Of a DNA stretch of 64,000 nt, positions 39,042 through 48,528 are shown piece after piece (within the stretch, counting starts at the first letter, position 1; the number at the start of each line of letters is the position of its first letter). The stretch spans positions 1,088,983 through 1,152,982 of the forward strand of contig NZ_VFPB01000001.1 of assembly GCF_006716465.1 (NCBI RefSeq), read 5' to 3'. The notes below the pieces were generated by a model that saw only the letters and a list, made by a program, of their open reading frames with translations, had not been told where the DNA came from and did no database searches. The DNA is from Pseudoxanthomonas sp. 3HH-4 (GTDB taxonomy: Bacteria; Pseudomonadota; Gammaproteobacteria; Xanthomonadales; Xanthomonadaceae). The position numbers and the translations under genes were made by a program.

Positions 39042-39728
39042 TCAGGTCTCGGCCCACTGCCTGAGCAGGTTGTGATACACGCCGGTCAACTGGACCAGTG
39101 CGGGATGGTCGGGCACATCGGCGCTCAGGCGGCGGATCGAGACGTCCAAGTCGAACATCAGTCGCCGGTGCCCATCGTCGCGCACCATGCTCTGCATCCA
39201 GAAGAAGGACGCCACGCGCGCGCCCCGCGTCACCGGGGTGACCTTGTGCAGGCTGGTGCCGGGATACAGCACCATGTGTCCGGCCGGCAGCTTCACGCTC
39301 TGGGTGCCGAAAGTGTCTTCGATGATCAGTTCGCCGCCGTCGTACTCGTCCGGCGCGCTGAGGAAGAGCGTGGCCGACAGGTCGGTCCGAACCGGCTCCA
39401 CGCCACCGCGGCTGCGGTCGTAGCGGATGGCGTTGTCGACGTGGTAACCGAACGACTGGCCGCCGCCGTAGCGATTGAACAGGGGCGGATAGATGCGCTT
39501 CGGCAGCGCTGCGGAAAAGAACGTGCTGTTGCGCGCCAACGCGTCGAGCACCATGGCGCCGACATCACGCGCAGCAGGCGAGTCCTCCGGCAGTTGCGCG
39601 TTGTCCTTGGCCTTCGCTGACTGATAGCCGGCGGTGATGCGGCCGTCGGCCCAGTCGGCGGCGTCGAGCACTGTGCGGGCCCGAGCGACCTGGGTCGGTG
39701 TCAGCACATCAGGAATGGGCAGCAGCAT
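39042..39728 (-). CDS. piuC: Fe(II)/2-oxoglutarate-dependent PKHD-type hydroxylase (PiuC/YbiX family)
   Basis: 228 residues, cytosolic. The double-stranded beta-helix carries the iron triad His-x-Asp ([10 protein letters not shown], about residues 96-98) and a distal His (TSLHKVTP, about 159), with the 2-oxoglutarate Arg in [13 protein letters not shown]. PiuC/YbiX genes sit beside Fiu/PiuA-type receptors and are Fur-regulated; substrate unknown, perhaps siderophore modification or release. Here it follows the second receptor after a 76-base gap with a hairpin. Confidence 0.92.
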   Translation of the reverse strand: MLLPIPDVLTPTQVARARTVLDAADWADGRITAGYQSAKAKDNAQLPEDSPAARDVGAMVLDALARNSTFFSAALPKRIYPPLFNRYGGGQSFGYHVDNAIRYDRSRGGVEPVRTDLSATLFLSAPDEYDGGELIIEDTFGTQSVKLPAGHMVLYPGTSLHKVTPVTRGARVASFFWMQSMVRDDGHRRLMFDLDVSIRRLSADVPDHPALVQLTGVYHNLLRQWAET

Positions 39729-39752
39729 CGTCGGTCGCCTTTGAACGGAGAA

Positions 39753-39777
39753 CCCCGCCCATTCTGCATGGGCGGGG
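39753..39777. terminator. GC-rich hairpin between piuA-like and piuC
   Basis: A 10-bp perfect stem CCCCGCCCAT/ATGGGCGGGG with loop TCTGC. On the minus strand it is followed by TTCTCC, only a weak U-run. It probably attenuates transcription from the receptor gene into piuC. Confidence 0.6.
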
Positions 39778-39804
39778 CAAGTGGGGCCTAGCGCATCCTG
39801 CGGA

Positions 39805-42036
39805 TCAGAACTTGAAGGTGGCTGTCAGCACTGCGGAGCGGGCCGCGCCCGGCGTCGCCCAGCCGTTGTTGCGCACGCGGGTGAAATACGCCTTGTCGAA
39901 CAGGTTGTCGATGTTCAGCTGCAGTCCGAAGCGCGCATTGAACTGGTAACCCGCCATCGCACGGTGCATGGTGTAGCTCTTCACGCGCGGGGCATTCGCC
40001 GTGCTCGCGGTATAGAAATCGCCCTGGTAGGTGACGCCGTAACCGAACGTCCAGCCCTGCAGCGCGTAGGCGGTCCAAACACTGGCCGAATGCTCCGGCG
40101 TATTCGGCAGCGGATTGCCTGCCTGGGCGTCGACGCCGGTGGTCTCGCGCACATGGTCCGACACGCTCTGCAGGACTTCGCTGTCCAGGTAGGTGTAGTT
40201 GGCGAAGATCGACCACGCGCGGGTGATGTTGCCGGCCATGCCCAGTGCGATACCGTCCACGCGCGCCTTGCCATCCAGCTGCTGCGTGCCGGAGGGATTG
40301 TCCGGGTTGTTGGGGTCGGCCACCTTGTAGTTCTGGCGTTCGTTGCGGAACAGGGCTGCTGTCACTGCCAGCCTGTCCTCCAGCAGATTCCACTTGGTAC
40401 CCAGTTCGATGTTGACTGCGGTTTCCGGATCGACCTCGCAAGTCGCTGCATTGCAGGCTCCGTTCACGGATGCCTTCGATGGCGTCTTCGAGTTGGCGTA
40501 GGACAGGTAGACACTGCCATTCTCCGCCGGCTTGAACAGGAGGCCGGCGCGGTACGAGAACAAGTCGTCTTCATTCTCGAACTTGCTGATCGCTCCGGTA
40601 CTGAAGTTGATGGTCCGGGTGTCGCCCTCGTTGTGTTCGTATCGCGCGCCCAGCGCGAGTTCCCATCTCGGATTGAACTTCAGCGTGTCGAACGCGTAGA
40701 GCGCCTGGTTGTCCAGCGTGCCGTCCGTGTGCCCTGCGCGAATGTAGTTGACCGGCCCCGTGTACACGTTATTGGGATTGTGGATGTCCATCACTGGATA
40801 GACCGGTGACGTTCCGTCGGCGTTGCGCTGCGTGTTGCCGTTGTCCAGTTCGTAGGTTTCGTGCATGAACGAGACGCCGGCGACCAGTGCATGCTCAACG
40901 CTGCCGGTGCTGAACCGAGTGGTCAGATCGGTCTGGCTGAGGGCCAGGCCGTTCGTCGTGTCGCGGGTGGTTCCACGCGGGCCGCTGGGCTGGTAGGTTC
41001 CCGGCGCAGCACAGGACTGACCGTTGGCGGGGTTGACGCCGCTGTCGAGGCACCAGGTGCCCTGGGTCGGATTGACCACCGTGTACTGGTCCACCTTCTG
41101 ATAGCGGGCCAGGCTGCGCAGCGAGGCTGTATCGCTGAGATCATGCTCGAACACGCCCGTCAGTACGTCGACATCGATCTCCTGCGTGTCCATGTTGCGG
41201 TAGCCGAAGTAGGCTTCACGGCTGACGCCGGGCAGCAATCCGCCATAGGCCGCGAAGTAAGGCAGTCCGTACTCCGGAATGTTCTCGTCGTGCTGGTGCA
41301 CGTAGCTGAGTGTGAAGCGGGTATCCGTACCGAGACCGATCGCGAACGAAGGCGCTATGCCCCAGCGCTTGTATTCCTCGACATCGCGATCGGGCACGTC
41401 GTTGCGATGGATCATCGCATTCACGCGCAGCGCCTGGCCCTTGCCCAGGTCGGTATTGCTGTCCACGGTTGCCCGACCGAAGCTGTCCTTGCCGGCACCC
41501 AGCGTGAAGGTATTGAAGCTGCCCTCCCTTGCCATCTTGCTGACCAGGTTGATGTTGCCGCCCACCGAGCCCGCACCCGACATGGCCGAATTGGCGCCGT
41601 TGATCAGTTCGATCGATTCGAGATTGAAGTTATCCGTGCGGGTGTACTGGGCACTGTCGCGCACACCGTCCACGGTGATGTCGGTGGTGGCGTTGAAGCC
41701 GCGCAGATTGATGCTGTCGCCGTAGCCGCCGCCGCCTTCACCGGCGCCGAAGGTGATGCCGGGCAGCGTGCTGAGCACGTCCCGCAGCCCGAGCAGGTTC
41801 TGCTGCGCCATCACTTCGCTGGTGACCACGGTGATGGTCTGCGGCGTGTCGAGCAGTTCTTCGGTGTACTTCGGTGAACTCGCTTTCTGCACGCGTTCAC
41901 CGTGCACTTCGATGGCGTCGAGTTCCTTGGCCTGCATGGCCGCGTCGGCGGGGGCGTCGCCGGCCGGAGCGGCGAAGGCAGGCGTGGTGATGGCCAGCAG
42001 CAGGGCAGTGGCGAGGGGAGAGTGGCGCAGGTTCAT
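39805..42036 (-). CDS. TonB-dependent siderophore receptor (Fiu/PiuA-like)
   Basis: 743 residues from ATG 42036, which has GAGG six bases upstream; ATG 42042 is also in frame. Signal peptide ([14 protein letters not shown]), TonB-box region LDAIEVHGE, plug with [16 protein letters not shown] and [21 protein letters not shown], then a barrel ending AVLTATFKF. The plug and the adjacent piuC identify it as PiuA/Fiu-like, the route for monomeric catechols and for siderophore-drug conjugates such as cefiderocol in other species. A cysteine pair occurs in an outer loop (about 330-345). Confidence 0.92.
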   Translation of the reverse strand: MNLRHSPLATALLLAITTPAFAAPAGDAPADAAMQAKELDAIEVHGERVQKASSPKYTEELLDTPQTITVVTSEVMAQQNLLGLRDVLSTLPGITFGAGEGGGGYGDSINLRGFNATTDITVDGVRDSAQYTRTDNFNLESIELINGANSAMSGAGSVGGNINLVSKMAREGSFNTFTLGAGKDSFGRATVDSNTDLGKGQALRVNAMIHRNDVPDRDVEEYKRWGIAPSFAIGLGTDTRFTLSYVHQHDENIPEYGLPYFAAYGGLLPGVSREAYFGYRNMDTQEIDVDVLTGVFEHDLSDTASLRSLARYQKVDQYTVVNPTQGTWCLDSGVNPANGQSCAAPGTYQPSGPRGTTRDTTNGLALSQTDLTTRFSTGSVEHALVAGVSFMHETYELDNGNTQRNADGTSPVYPVMDIHNPNNVYTGPVNYIRAGHTDGTLDNQALYAFDTLKFNPRWELALGARYEHNEGDTRTINFSTGAISKFENEDDLFSYRAGLLFKPAENGSVYLSYANSKTPSKASVNGACNAATCEVDPETAVNIELGTKWNLLEDRLAVTAALFRNERQNYKVADPNNPDNPSGTQQLDGKARVDGIALGMAGNITRAWSIFANYTYLDSEVLQSVSDHVRETTGVDAQAGNPLPNTPEHSASVWTAYALQGWTFGYGVTYQGDFYTASTANAPRVKSYTMHRAMAGYQFNARFGLQLNIDNLFDKAYFTRVRNNGWATPGAARSAVLTATFKF

Positions 42037-42170
42037 GAGCATCCTCAGGTGCGGTGAAGGAACACCCGGTGGCGAAGGCTGGCGGGAAGGTAATGGAGAC
42101 GGGTCGACCCCGGTCGGCGCAAGGATCGGGAGGCAGCAGCCGGCGGCGCCGACGGATGCGGCGCACGCGG

Positions 42171-42542
42171 TCAGGCGTAGGGCGGTCCGCGGCCCGGGTG
42201 ACGGATGTCGCGCGGCGGTGCCATGTCGGTGTGACCACCAACGTCAGCGCGTGTCCGGGACAACACCGGCCCGCAGGGGGGCGAGACGACAGCGTCATCG
42301 CCTTCGCACTCCGCCGGCACCGGTGGGCTTTCCGTTGCCTTGTCCACCAGAGCGGCGGACGCAGCGTGCATGTCGTCCCGTAGATCGGACAGATCATCGT
42401 GCTGGGATGACGCTGCCGATGCGCTTCCGGTCTGGGCGACCATGTCAGAGAAGATCCGGGGCGAACCGCCTGCCAGCACGAGCAGGCACGCCAGCAGCAA
42501 GCTGGCGAACATGGTCGGGAAAGGGCGGGTCTCGCGCAGCAC
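42171..42542 (-). CDS. Short membrane-anchored ORF ahead of the PiuA-like receptor
   Basis: About 123 residues from GTG 42542 (GAGG five bases upstream), or 113 from ATG 42512. One hydrophobic segment (MFASLLLACLLVLAGG) is followed by a hydrophilic tail ending IRHPGRGPPYA. It lies 50 bases downstream of a Fur-box-like site and 134 upstream of the receptor. The layout and the HPG-x-x-PP ending parallel the ORF at 38475-38930, suggesting a related role with its receptor. No known family was recognised; coding status is moderate. Confidence 0.5.
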   Translation of the reverse strand: MLRETRPFPTMFASLLLACLLVLAGGSPRIFSDMVAQTGSASAASSQHDDLSDLRDDMHAASAALVDKATESPPVPAECEGDDAVVSPPCGPVLSRTRADVGGHTDMAPPRDIRHPGRGPPYA

Positions 42543-42592
42543 CAAGGCCTCGGACGGGTCGGCTGCGACAGCCTGTCGCAGCGGTGCGACAG

Positions 42593-42611
42593 GATAATGA
42601 GAATTATTTGC
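42593..42611 (-). promoter_or_regulatory. Fur box upstream of the PiuA-like receptor unit
   Basis: GATAATGAGAATTATTTGC matches the 19-base Fur consensus GATAATGATAATCATTATC at 15 of 19 positions by direct comparison. It lies 50 bases upstream of the short ORF and 30 past the Rieske gene stop, in an AT-rich patch. Confidence 0.78.
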
Positions 42612-42640
42612 GATTACAACAAAAGCTTCACATTCCGGAC

Positions 42641-42973
42641 TCAGTCCCGGTCGTCCCGGGTCCAGACGCCACCGTGTTCGATCCGGGTCGGAAACTTCAC
42701 CACCGGCGAATAAGCCGGTGCGCAGAGGGCGCGCCCGTCCCTGACATCGAACCGCGCACCATGCAGCACGCACTCGATGCTGCCCTCGGCCGGGTCGAAA
42801 CTGCCCGACGACAGCTCGAAATCCTCATGACTGCACTTATCCTCGAGCGCATACAGCGCCCCGTCCTGGTTGACGACCACGATCGGTGTGCCGGTGACTT
42901 CGTCGAAGACGGTCTTCATTTCCCCGGGCAGCAACTCGCCGGTGGCACAGACGAAGGTCCATGTCCCGCTCAT
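42641..42973 (-). CDS. Small Rieske [2Fe-2S] ferredoxin-like protein
   Basis: 110 residues, cytosolic, a single Rieske domain. The cluster ligands are CSH (about residues 47-49) and CVLH (about 68-71) in SIECVLHGARFDV. This matches NirD/ferredoxin-component Rieske proteins. It overlaps the GNAT gene by 4 bases and lies downstream of the suf operon on the same strand, so it may be a client or electron donor of the Fe-S system. Partner unknown. Confidence 0.92.
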   Translation of the reverse strand: MSGTWTFVCATGELLPGEMKTVFDEVTGTPIVVVNQDGALYALEDKCSHEDFELSSGSFDPAEGSIECVLHGARFDVRDGRALCAPAYSPVVKFPTRIEHGGVWTRDDRD

Positions 42974-43509
42974 GCCGTGTCCCCCGATAGCGGCTTCTCC
43001 AGGACCTCGAAACGCAGGTCGTCGCGCTTGGGAATGCCGTAGCGCGCATCGCCATAGGGGAACGGCTTCTTGATCCCGGTACGCGCATAGCCGCGCCGCT
43101 CATAGAAGGCAATCAATTCATCACGGAGGTCGATCACGGTCATGCGCATGGCAGGCAGTCGCCACTCGGCGCGCGCGATACGCTCTGCCTCCGCCAGCAT
43201 GGCTTTCCCAACGCCAGCACCCTGCAGGTCCGGACGCACCGAGAACATGCCGAAGTAGCCGGTGCCGTCGTCGTCCGCTACGTGTGCACAAGCGAGTAGC
43301 GCACCATCTCGTTCGGCGATGACGATCCTGCTGCGCGGCCGTTCGATGTCGCGGCGAAGCGCGTCGGCATCGATGCGCTGGCCGTCCAGAAGGTCGGCTT
43401 CGGTGGTCCAGCCCCGCTTGCTTACGTCACCGCGATAGGCGGACGTTACCAGGGTGACGAGGTCGGGAATGTCGGCCAAGGTGGCCGTGCGGAATATCAG
43501 GGTGTCCAT
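42970..43509 (-). CDS. GNAT family N-acetyltransferase
   Basis: 179 residues. The GNAT fold is visible: motif A GYFGMFSVRPDLQGAGVGKAML (acetyl-CoA loop Q-x-x-G-x-G), the central strand MRMTVIDLRDELIAFYERRGY, and an N-terminal RTATLADIPDLVTLVTSAY. Substrate unknown. It lies 133 bases after sufS, with a REPIN pair between, and overlaps the Rieske gene; probably part of the extended suf transcript. Confidence 0.9.
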   Translation of the reverse strand: MDTLIFRTATLADIPDLVTLVTSAYRGDVSKRGWTTEADLLDGQRIDADALRRDIERPRSRIVIAERDGALLACAHVADDDGTGYFGMFSVRPDLQGAGVGKAMLAEAERIARAEWRLPAMRMTVIDLRDELIAFYERRGYARTGIKKPFPYGDARYGIPKRDDLRFEVLEKPLSGDTA

Positions 43510-43538
43510 GGCCGGATTCTACGGAAATCCGACAACCT

Positions 43539-43631
43539 GTAGGAGCGACGTCAGTCGCGACCGCGATCCCACCAGGCCCCGGCAGTTCCTGCAGCCAGAG
43601 AAGTCGCGGTCGCGACTGACATCGCTCCCGC
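43539..43631. repeat. REPIN-like pair of inverted palindromic repeats
   Basis: Left arm 43539-43566 (GTAGGAGCGACGTCAGTCGC...) and right arm 43604-43631, its near-complete reverse complement with two mismatches, 37 bases apart. Same family as 1041-1105 and 63216-63343. It lies between sufS and the GNAT gene. Confidence 0.85.
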
Positions 43632-43642
43632 AGAAGAACGTG

Positions 43643-44896
43643 TTACGCCAGCAGGGTACGCACCTTCTTCAGTGCGGCAATGAAGCGCTCCACTTCCTCG
43701 TGCGTGTTGTAGAACGCGAACGACGCCCGCAGCGTGGCCGCCACGCCGTAGAACTGCAGTAGCGGATGGGCGCAATGCTGGCCTGAGCGCACCGCAACGC
43801 CCTCCAGGTCCAGCAGCGTGGCCAGGTCGTGGGCATGGGCGCCTTCGATCAGGAACGAGATCACGGCCGCCTTTTCCTGCGCCCGGCCGAAGATGCGCAG
43901 CCCCTCGATCCTGTCCAGTTCCTCGGTGGCATGCGCCAGCAGTTCCGCTTCGCGTGCCTCGACCTTCTCCATCCCCAGCGCATCCAGGTAGTCGACCGCG
44001 GCGCCCAGGCCGATGAAGCCGGCGATGTTGGGCGTGCCGGCTTCGAACTTGTGCGGCGCGTCGTTGAAGACGGTGCCGTCGAAGCTGACTTCCTTGATCA
44101 TCTCGCCGCCACCGATGAAGGGCGGCATGGCCTGCAGGTGTTCCTTGCGTGCCCACAGCGCGCCGGTGCCGGTGGGGCCGCACATCTTGTGGCCGGTGAA
44201 CGCGTAGAAGTCGCACCCGATGGCGGCGATGTCGACCGCGCGGTGCGGCACGGCCTGCGAGCCGTCGACGACAGTGACGATGCCGCGCTTGCGGGCCTCG
44301 CGGCAGATTTCGCGCACCGGGTTCACGGTCCCCAGCACATTGGAGGTGTGGGTGATGGCCAGCAGTTTCACGTCGCCGGTCATCGCGGCATACAACGCAT
44401 CGAGGTCGAGCGTGCCGTCGGCATGGATCTCCGCGACCTTCACCGTCGCGCCGGTGCGCTGGGCGACCAGCTGCCACGGCACGATGTTGGCGTGGTGCTC
44501 CATGCGCGACACCAGGATCGTGTCGCCGGCCTTCAGGCGCGGCAGTGCCCACGAGTAGGCGACCAGATTGATTGCGAACGTGGTGCCGCTGCACAGCACC
44601 AGTTCGTCCGGGCGCACATTGAGGAAGCGTGCCAGCTTTCTGCGCGCGCCTTCGTAGGCCTCGGTCGCCTCGGTGCCGAGCGTGTGCACGGCACGGCTGA
44701 CGTTGGCGTTGTGCTGCCGGTAGAACGCGTCGACGGTCTCGATGACCGATGACGGCTTCTGGCCGGTGTTGGCGCTGTCAAGATAAATCAGCGGCTTGCC
44801 GTTGACCTGGCGCGTCAGCAAGGGGAAATCGGCGCGGACCCGGTCCCAGTCGACGCCGGTTTCCGCCGCAGGCGCATGATAGGTCTCGTGGTTCAT
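43643..44896 (-). CDS. sufS: Cysteine desulfurase SufS
   Basis: PLP enzyme that takes sulfur from cysteine for Fe-S cluster assembly. 417 residues. PLP lysine in FYAFTGHKMCGPTG, catalytic Cys375 in RSGQHCAHPLL (short-loop group II type), and the N-terminal YLDSANTGQKP with a typical Asn/Thr. It overlaps sufD by 4 bases. Group II desulfurases need SufE or SufU to relay the persulfide; no such gene is next to it in this window. Confidence 0.96.
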   Translation of the reverse strand: MNHETYHAPAAETGVDWDRVRADFPLLTRQVNGKPLIYLDSANTGQKPSSVIETVDAFYRQHNANVSRAVHTLGTEATEAYEGARRKLARFLNVRPDELVLCSGTTFAINLVAYSWALPRLKAGDTILVSRMEHHANIVPWQLVAQRTGATVKVAEIHADGTLDLDALYAAMTGDVKLLAITHTSNVLGTVNPVREICREARKRGIVTVVDGSQAVPHRAVDIAAIGCDFYAFTGHKMCGPTGTGALWARKEHLQAMPPFIGGGEMIKEVSFDGTVFNDAPHKFEAGTPNIAGFIGLGAAVDYLDALGMEKVEAREAELLAHATEELDRIEGLRIFGRAQEKAAVISFLIEGAHAHDLATLLDLEGVAVRSGQHCAHPLLQFYGVAATLRASFAFYNTHEEVERFIAALKKVRTLLA

Positions 44897-46155
44897 GCCG
44901 CGCCCAAGGTCGCCAGCGCCGCATCGACGCGCGCCACCAGCAGGTCGCGCAGCCCCGCATTCTCGATGACCGACAGCGGTTCGCGGCAGAATGCGGCCGT
45001 CAGCAGCTGCTGGGCTTCCGGCGCCGACAGGCCGCGGGAGCGCAGGTAGAACAGCGCGTTGGCTTCCAGTTGGCCGACGGTGGCGCCATGAGCCGCCTTC
45101 ACTTCGTCGGCGTGGATCTCGAGCACCGGCTGGGTGTCGATCTCTGCGTTGTCGGAGAGCAGCAGGTTCTTGTTCGACAGCGCCGCGTCGGTACCGTCCG
45201 CGCCCTCGCGGATCAGGATGCCGCCATGGAAGACCACGCGACCGCGGCCGGCACCCAGGCCGCGCCAGGTCAGCTCGCAGGCGGTATCGCGGGCGATGTG
45301 GTCGATACCCAGGCGCGTGTCCACATGGCGGCGACCGTGCGCCAGCAGCACGCCATTGGCGATCAGGCGCGCGCCATTGCCTTCCAGGCGGACATTCAGT
45401 TCATGGCGGGACAGGCCGCCATCGAGCTCCAGGTCCACGCGACGGTACACGGTGTCACGGGCCAGTACCGCGTCGGTGCGCAGCAGCGTGGTGGCGCGTG
45501 CGCTGTCGGCTTCGACGCGCGCATGCGTCAGGCGGGCGCCCTGCGCCAGGTGCACATGGCTCAGGGCGTTGATGAGGTGCGCGTGCGCGCCGATGGCGAC
45601 ATGGTGCTCCACCACGGTCAGTGCGGCGCCCGCGCGGAGTTCGATCAGGTTACGCAGGTGCCAGGCACGGTCGATGCCGTCTTCGGCGCCGATGAAGACC
45701 AGGTGCAAGGGCTGTTCGCTGCGCGTCCCTTCCCCGGCGCGCAGCAGAACGCCTTCGGTGGCGAGCGCGGCGTTGAGGCGGGCGAATACTTCGTCGCCAC
45801 GCTCGAAGCGGCGCTGCAGGAAGCGCGCCGCATCGCCGCCCTCGGCAAGGGCTTCGGACAGCAACTGCAGGCTGACCCCGTCGGGCAGGTCGGTCGTCAG
45901 CGACAGTGCGACGGAATAGCGGCCGTTGACGAACACCGCACGTGGTGCCGGGATGTGGGCCAAGACCATCGGGTCCACGGCGGGCGCGGCGTCCACGCCG
46001 GCGAAGCTGCGACGCTCCAGTTGGCGCAGCGAGGTGTATTTCCATGCTTCCGTGCGCGGGCCGGGCAGGCCGTCGCGCAGGGCTTCATCCAGTAGGGCGC
46101 GCCGCGCCGCGTCGCCATTGAAACCGGCGGACAGGGAATCCAGCAGCGCGCTCAT
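44893..46155 (-). CDS. sufD: Fe-S cluster assembly scaffold SufD
   Basis: Part of the SufBC2D complex. 420 residues from ATG 46155, with a right-handed beta-helix core and the C-terminal SUFBD signature (LHGGILIREGADGTDAALSNKNLLLS, AHGATVGQLEANALFYLRSRGL). The catalytic-site histidine is in KAAHGATVG. The start overlaps the sufC stop by 1 base. SufD is the most divergent Suf component, and identification rests on the C-terminal third and the operon position. Confidence 0.95.
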   Translation of the reverse strand: MSALLDSLSAGFNGDAARRALLDEALRDGLPGPRTEAWKYTSLRQLERRSFAGVDAAPAVDPMVLAHIPAPRAVFVNGRYSVALSLTTDLPDGVSLQLLSEALAEGGDAARFLQRRFERGDEVFARLNAALATEGVLLRAGEGTRSEQPLHLVFIGAEDGIDRAWHLRNLIELRAGAALTVVEHHVAIGAHAHLINALSHVHLAQGARLTHARVEADSARATTLLRTDAVLARDTVYRRVDLELDGGLSRHELNVRLEGNGARLIANGVLLAHGRRHVDTRLGIDHIARDTACELTWRGLGAGRGRVVFHGGILIREGADGTDAALSNKNLLLSDNAEIDTQPVLEIHADEVKAAHGATVGQLEANALFYLRSRGLSAPEAQQLLTAAFCREPLSVIENAGLRDLLVARVDAALATLGAA

Positions 46156-46919
46156 CAGGCGACCTTCTCCGGCGCCACGCGGTCCTTGATCCACGCGTAG
46201 CCGTGCTGTTCGAGTTCCAGCGCCAACTCGGGGCCACCGGTTTCCACGATGCGGCCATTGGCGAGCACATGCACCACGTCCGGCTTGATGTAGTCGAGCA
46301 GGCGCTGGTAATGCGTGATGACCAGGAAGGCGCGATCGGGCGAACGCAAGGCATTGACGCCCTCGGCGACGTTCTTCAGCGCGTCGATGTCCAGGCCGCT
46401 GTCGGTTTCGTCCAGGATGGCCAGCTTCGGTTCCAGCACGGCGAGCTGGAAGATCTCGTTGCGCTTCTTCTCGCCACCGCTGAAACCTTCGTTGACGCCG
46501 CGATGCAGCAGCTCGTCCTTCAGGTGCAGCACGGCCAGCTTCTCGCGAACCAGCTTGAGGAACTGCATGGAATCCAGTTCCGTCTCGCCACGCGCCTTGC
46601 GCTGGGCGTTGAGCGCGGCGCGCAGGAAGTAGGTGTTGTTCACGCCCGGGATTTCGACCGGGTACTGGAACGCCAGGAATACGCCGGCGGCGGCGCGCTC
46701 TTCCGGTTCCAGTTCCAGCAGCGGCTTGCCTTCGAATTCCACCGTGCCCGCGGTGACCTCATAGCCCTCGCGGCCGGCCAGGATATTGCCCAGCGTGGAC
46801 TTGCCGGCGCCGTTTGGGCCCATGATGGCGTGCACCTGACCCGGCTTCACGTCGAGCGAGAGGCCTTTCAGGATTTCCTTGCCGGCGACGCTGGCGTGGA
46901 GGTTGTCGATCTTGAGCAT
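46155..46919 (-). CDS. sufC: Fe-S cluster assembly ATPase SufC
   Basis: ABC-type ATPase that remodels SufBD. 254 residues from ATG 46919. Walker A GPNGAGKST (34-42), signature FSGGEKKRNE, and Walker B LAILDETDSGLDIDAL with Asp-Glu. The family start MLKIDNLHASV excludes the longer in-frame extension through the repeat upstream. 154 bases with two palindromic repeats separate it from sufB. Confidence 0.97.
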   Translation of the reverse strand: MLKIDNLHASVAGKEILKGLSLDVKPGQVHAIMGPNGAGKSTLGNILAGREGYEVTAGTVEFEGKPLLELEPEERAAAGVFLAFQYPVEIPGVNNTYFLRAALNAQRKARGETELDSMQFLKLVREKLAVLHLKDELLHRGVNEGFSGGEKKRNEIFQLAVLEPKLAILDETDSGLDIDALKNVAEGVNALRSPDRAFLVITHYQRLLDYIKPDVVHVLANGRIVETGGPELALELEQHGYAWIKDRVAPEKVA

Positions 46920-46945
46920 GTTTGTTTCCGTTTGATTCTTTCGAG

Positions 46946-46968
46946 CCCCTCTCCCAACGGGAGAGGGG
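46946..46968. repeat. Palindromic repeat CCCCTCTCCC/GGGAGAGGGG
   Basis: A perfect 10-bp stem with loop AAC in the sufB-sufC gap, followed by TTGGGGTGAGGG. This is the common xanthomonad intergenic repeat type. It could form a stabilising or attenuating hairpin that lowers sufC and downstream expression relative to sufB. Confidence 0.75.
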
Positions 46969-47042
46969 TTGGGGTGAGGGACGATGGAGTCCATATGTTT
47001 GATGCCACCGGACTTCGTTGCCCCTCATCCGCCTTACGGGCA

Positions 47043-47064
47043 CCTTCTCCCGCAAGGGAGAAGG
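47043..47064. repeat. Palindromic repeat CCTTCTCCC/GGGAGAAGG
   Basis: A perfect 9-bp stem with loop GCAA, 10 bases past the sufB stop. It pairs in type with the repeat at 46946-46968 and would form the first hairpin of the sufB 3' region. Confidence 0.75.
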
Positions 47065-47073
47065 GAAAAGCCG

Positions 47074-48513
47074 TCAGCCCACGCTGCCTTCCAGCGAGAC
47101 TTCCAGCAGCTTCTTTGCTTCCACTGCGAACTCCATAGGCAGTTCGCGGAAGACCTGCTTGCAGAAACCGTCGACGATCATCGACACCGCGTCTTCCTGG
47201 CTGATGCCGCGGGCGCGGCAGTAGAACATCTGGTCGTCGCTGATCTTGGACGTGGTGGCCTCGTGCTCCAGCGTCGCCGTCGGGTTCTTCACCTCGATAT
47301 AGGGGAAGGTGTGGGCGCCGCACTTCTTGCCGATCAGCAGGCTGTCGCACTGGGTGTGGTTGCGCGCGCCGTCGGCGTTGCGGTCCACTTTCACCAGGCC
47401 ACGGTAGGTGTTCTGGCCACGGCCGGCGCTGATGCCCTTGCTGACGATCTTCGACTTGGTGCGCTTGCCGACGTGGATCATCTTGGTGCCGGTATCGGCC
47501 TGTTGGCGATGGTGGGTCAGGGCGACCGAGTGGAATTCGCCCACCGAGTCGTCGCCCAGCAGCACGCAGGAGGGGTACTTCCAGGTGATCGCCGAACCGG
47601 TCTCCACCTGCGTCCACACCACCTTGCTGCGGGCGCCGCGGCATTCGGCGCGCTTGGTGACGAAGTTGTAGATGCCGCCACGGCCTTCTTCGTCGCCGGG
47701 GTACCAGTTCTGCACGGTGCTGTACTTGATGTCTGCGTCTTCCAGCGCCACCAGTTCCACCACCGCGGCATGCAGCTGGTTCTCGTCGCGCATCGGCGCG
47801 GTGCAGCCTTCCAGGTAGGACACGGACGCCTTGTCCTCGCAGATGATCAGCGTGCGTTCGAACTGGCCGGTATGGCCGGCATTGATGCGGAAGTAGGTGC
47901 TGAGCTCCATCGGGCAGCGCACGCCCCTGGGAATGAACACGAAGCTGCCATCGGAGAACACCGCTGAGTTGAGCGCGGCGAAGTAGTTGTCGCCCACCGG
48001 CACCACGCTGCCCAGGTACTGCTTCACCAGCGCCGGGTGTTCCTTGATGGCTTCGCTCATCGAGCAGAAGATCACGCCCTTCTCGGCCAGCTCCTTGCGG
48101 AACGTGGTGCCGACGGAGACGGAGTCGAACACCGCGTCCACCGCCACGCCGGCCAGCCTGGCGCGCTCGTGCAGTGGCACGCCGAGCTTGTCGTAGGTGT
48201 CCAGCAGCTCCTGCGGCACCTCATCCAGCGAGGCGTACTTGGCCTTCGGCGCGGAGTAGTAGCTGATGGCCTGGAAGTCGATCGGCGCGATCTTCAGCTT
48301 GGCCCAGTGCGGCACCGGCATGGTCAGCCAGTGGCGATAGGCGGCCAGGCGCCACTCGGTCATCCACTCGGGCTCTTCCTTCTTCGCCGAGAGTGCGCGC
48401 ACCACGTCCTCGCCGAGGCCGGGCGGCAGCGAATCGGATTCGATGTCGGTGATGAAGCCGGCGTCGTAGCGACGTCCCAACTGTTCCAGGATTTCAGCGT
48501 TTTCGGTGGCCAT
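47074..48513 (-). CDS. sufB: Fe-S cluster assembly scaffold SufB
   Basis: Main scaffold subunit of SufBC2D. 479 residues with SUFBD core signatures: [63 protein letters not shown] and [22 protein letters not shown]. The conserved Cys in [11 protein letters not shown] and His in LEHEATTSK are proposed cluster or sulfur sites. It follows the Rrf2 regulator gene after 15 bases and starts the assembly genes. Confidence 0.97.
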   Translation of the reverse strand: MATENAEILEQLGRRYDAGFITDIESDSLPPGLGEDVVRALSAKKEEPEWMTEWRLAAYRHWLTMPVPHWAKLKIAPIDFQAISYYSAPKAKYASLDEVPQELLDTYDKLGVPLHERARLAGVAVDAVFDSVSVGTTFRKELAEKGVIFCSMSEAIKEHPALVKQYLGSVVPVGDNYFAALNSAVFSDGSFVFIPRGVRCPMELSTYFRINAGHTGQFERTLIICEDKASVSYLEGCTAPMRDENQLHAAVVELVALEDADIKYSTVQNWYPGDEEGRGGIYNFVTKRAECRGARSKVVWTQVETGSAITWKYPSCVLLGDDSVGEFHSVALTHHRQQADTGTKMIHVGKRTKSKIVSKGISAGRGQNTYRGLVKVDRNADGARNHTQCDSLLIGKKCGAHTFPYIEVKNPTATLEHEATTSKISDDQMFYCRARGISQEDAVSMIVDGFCKQVFRELPMEFAVEAKKLLEVSLEGSVG

Positions 48514-48528
48514 GGGGCTGCCTGCGGT

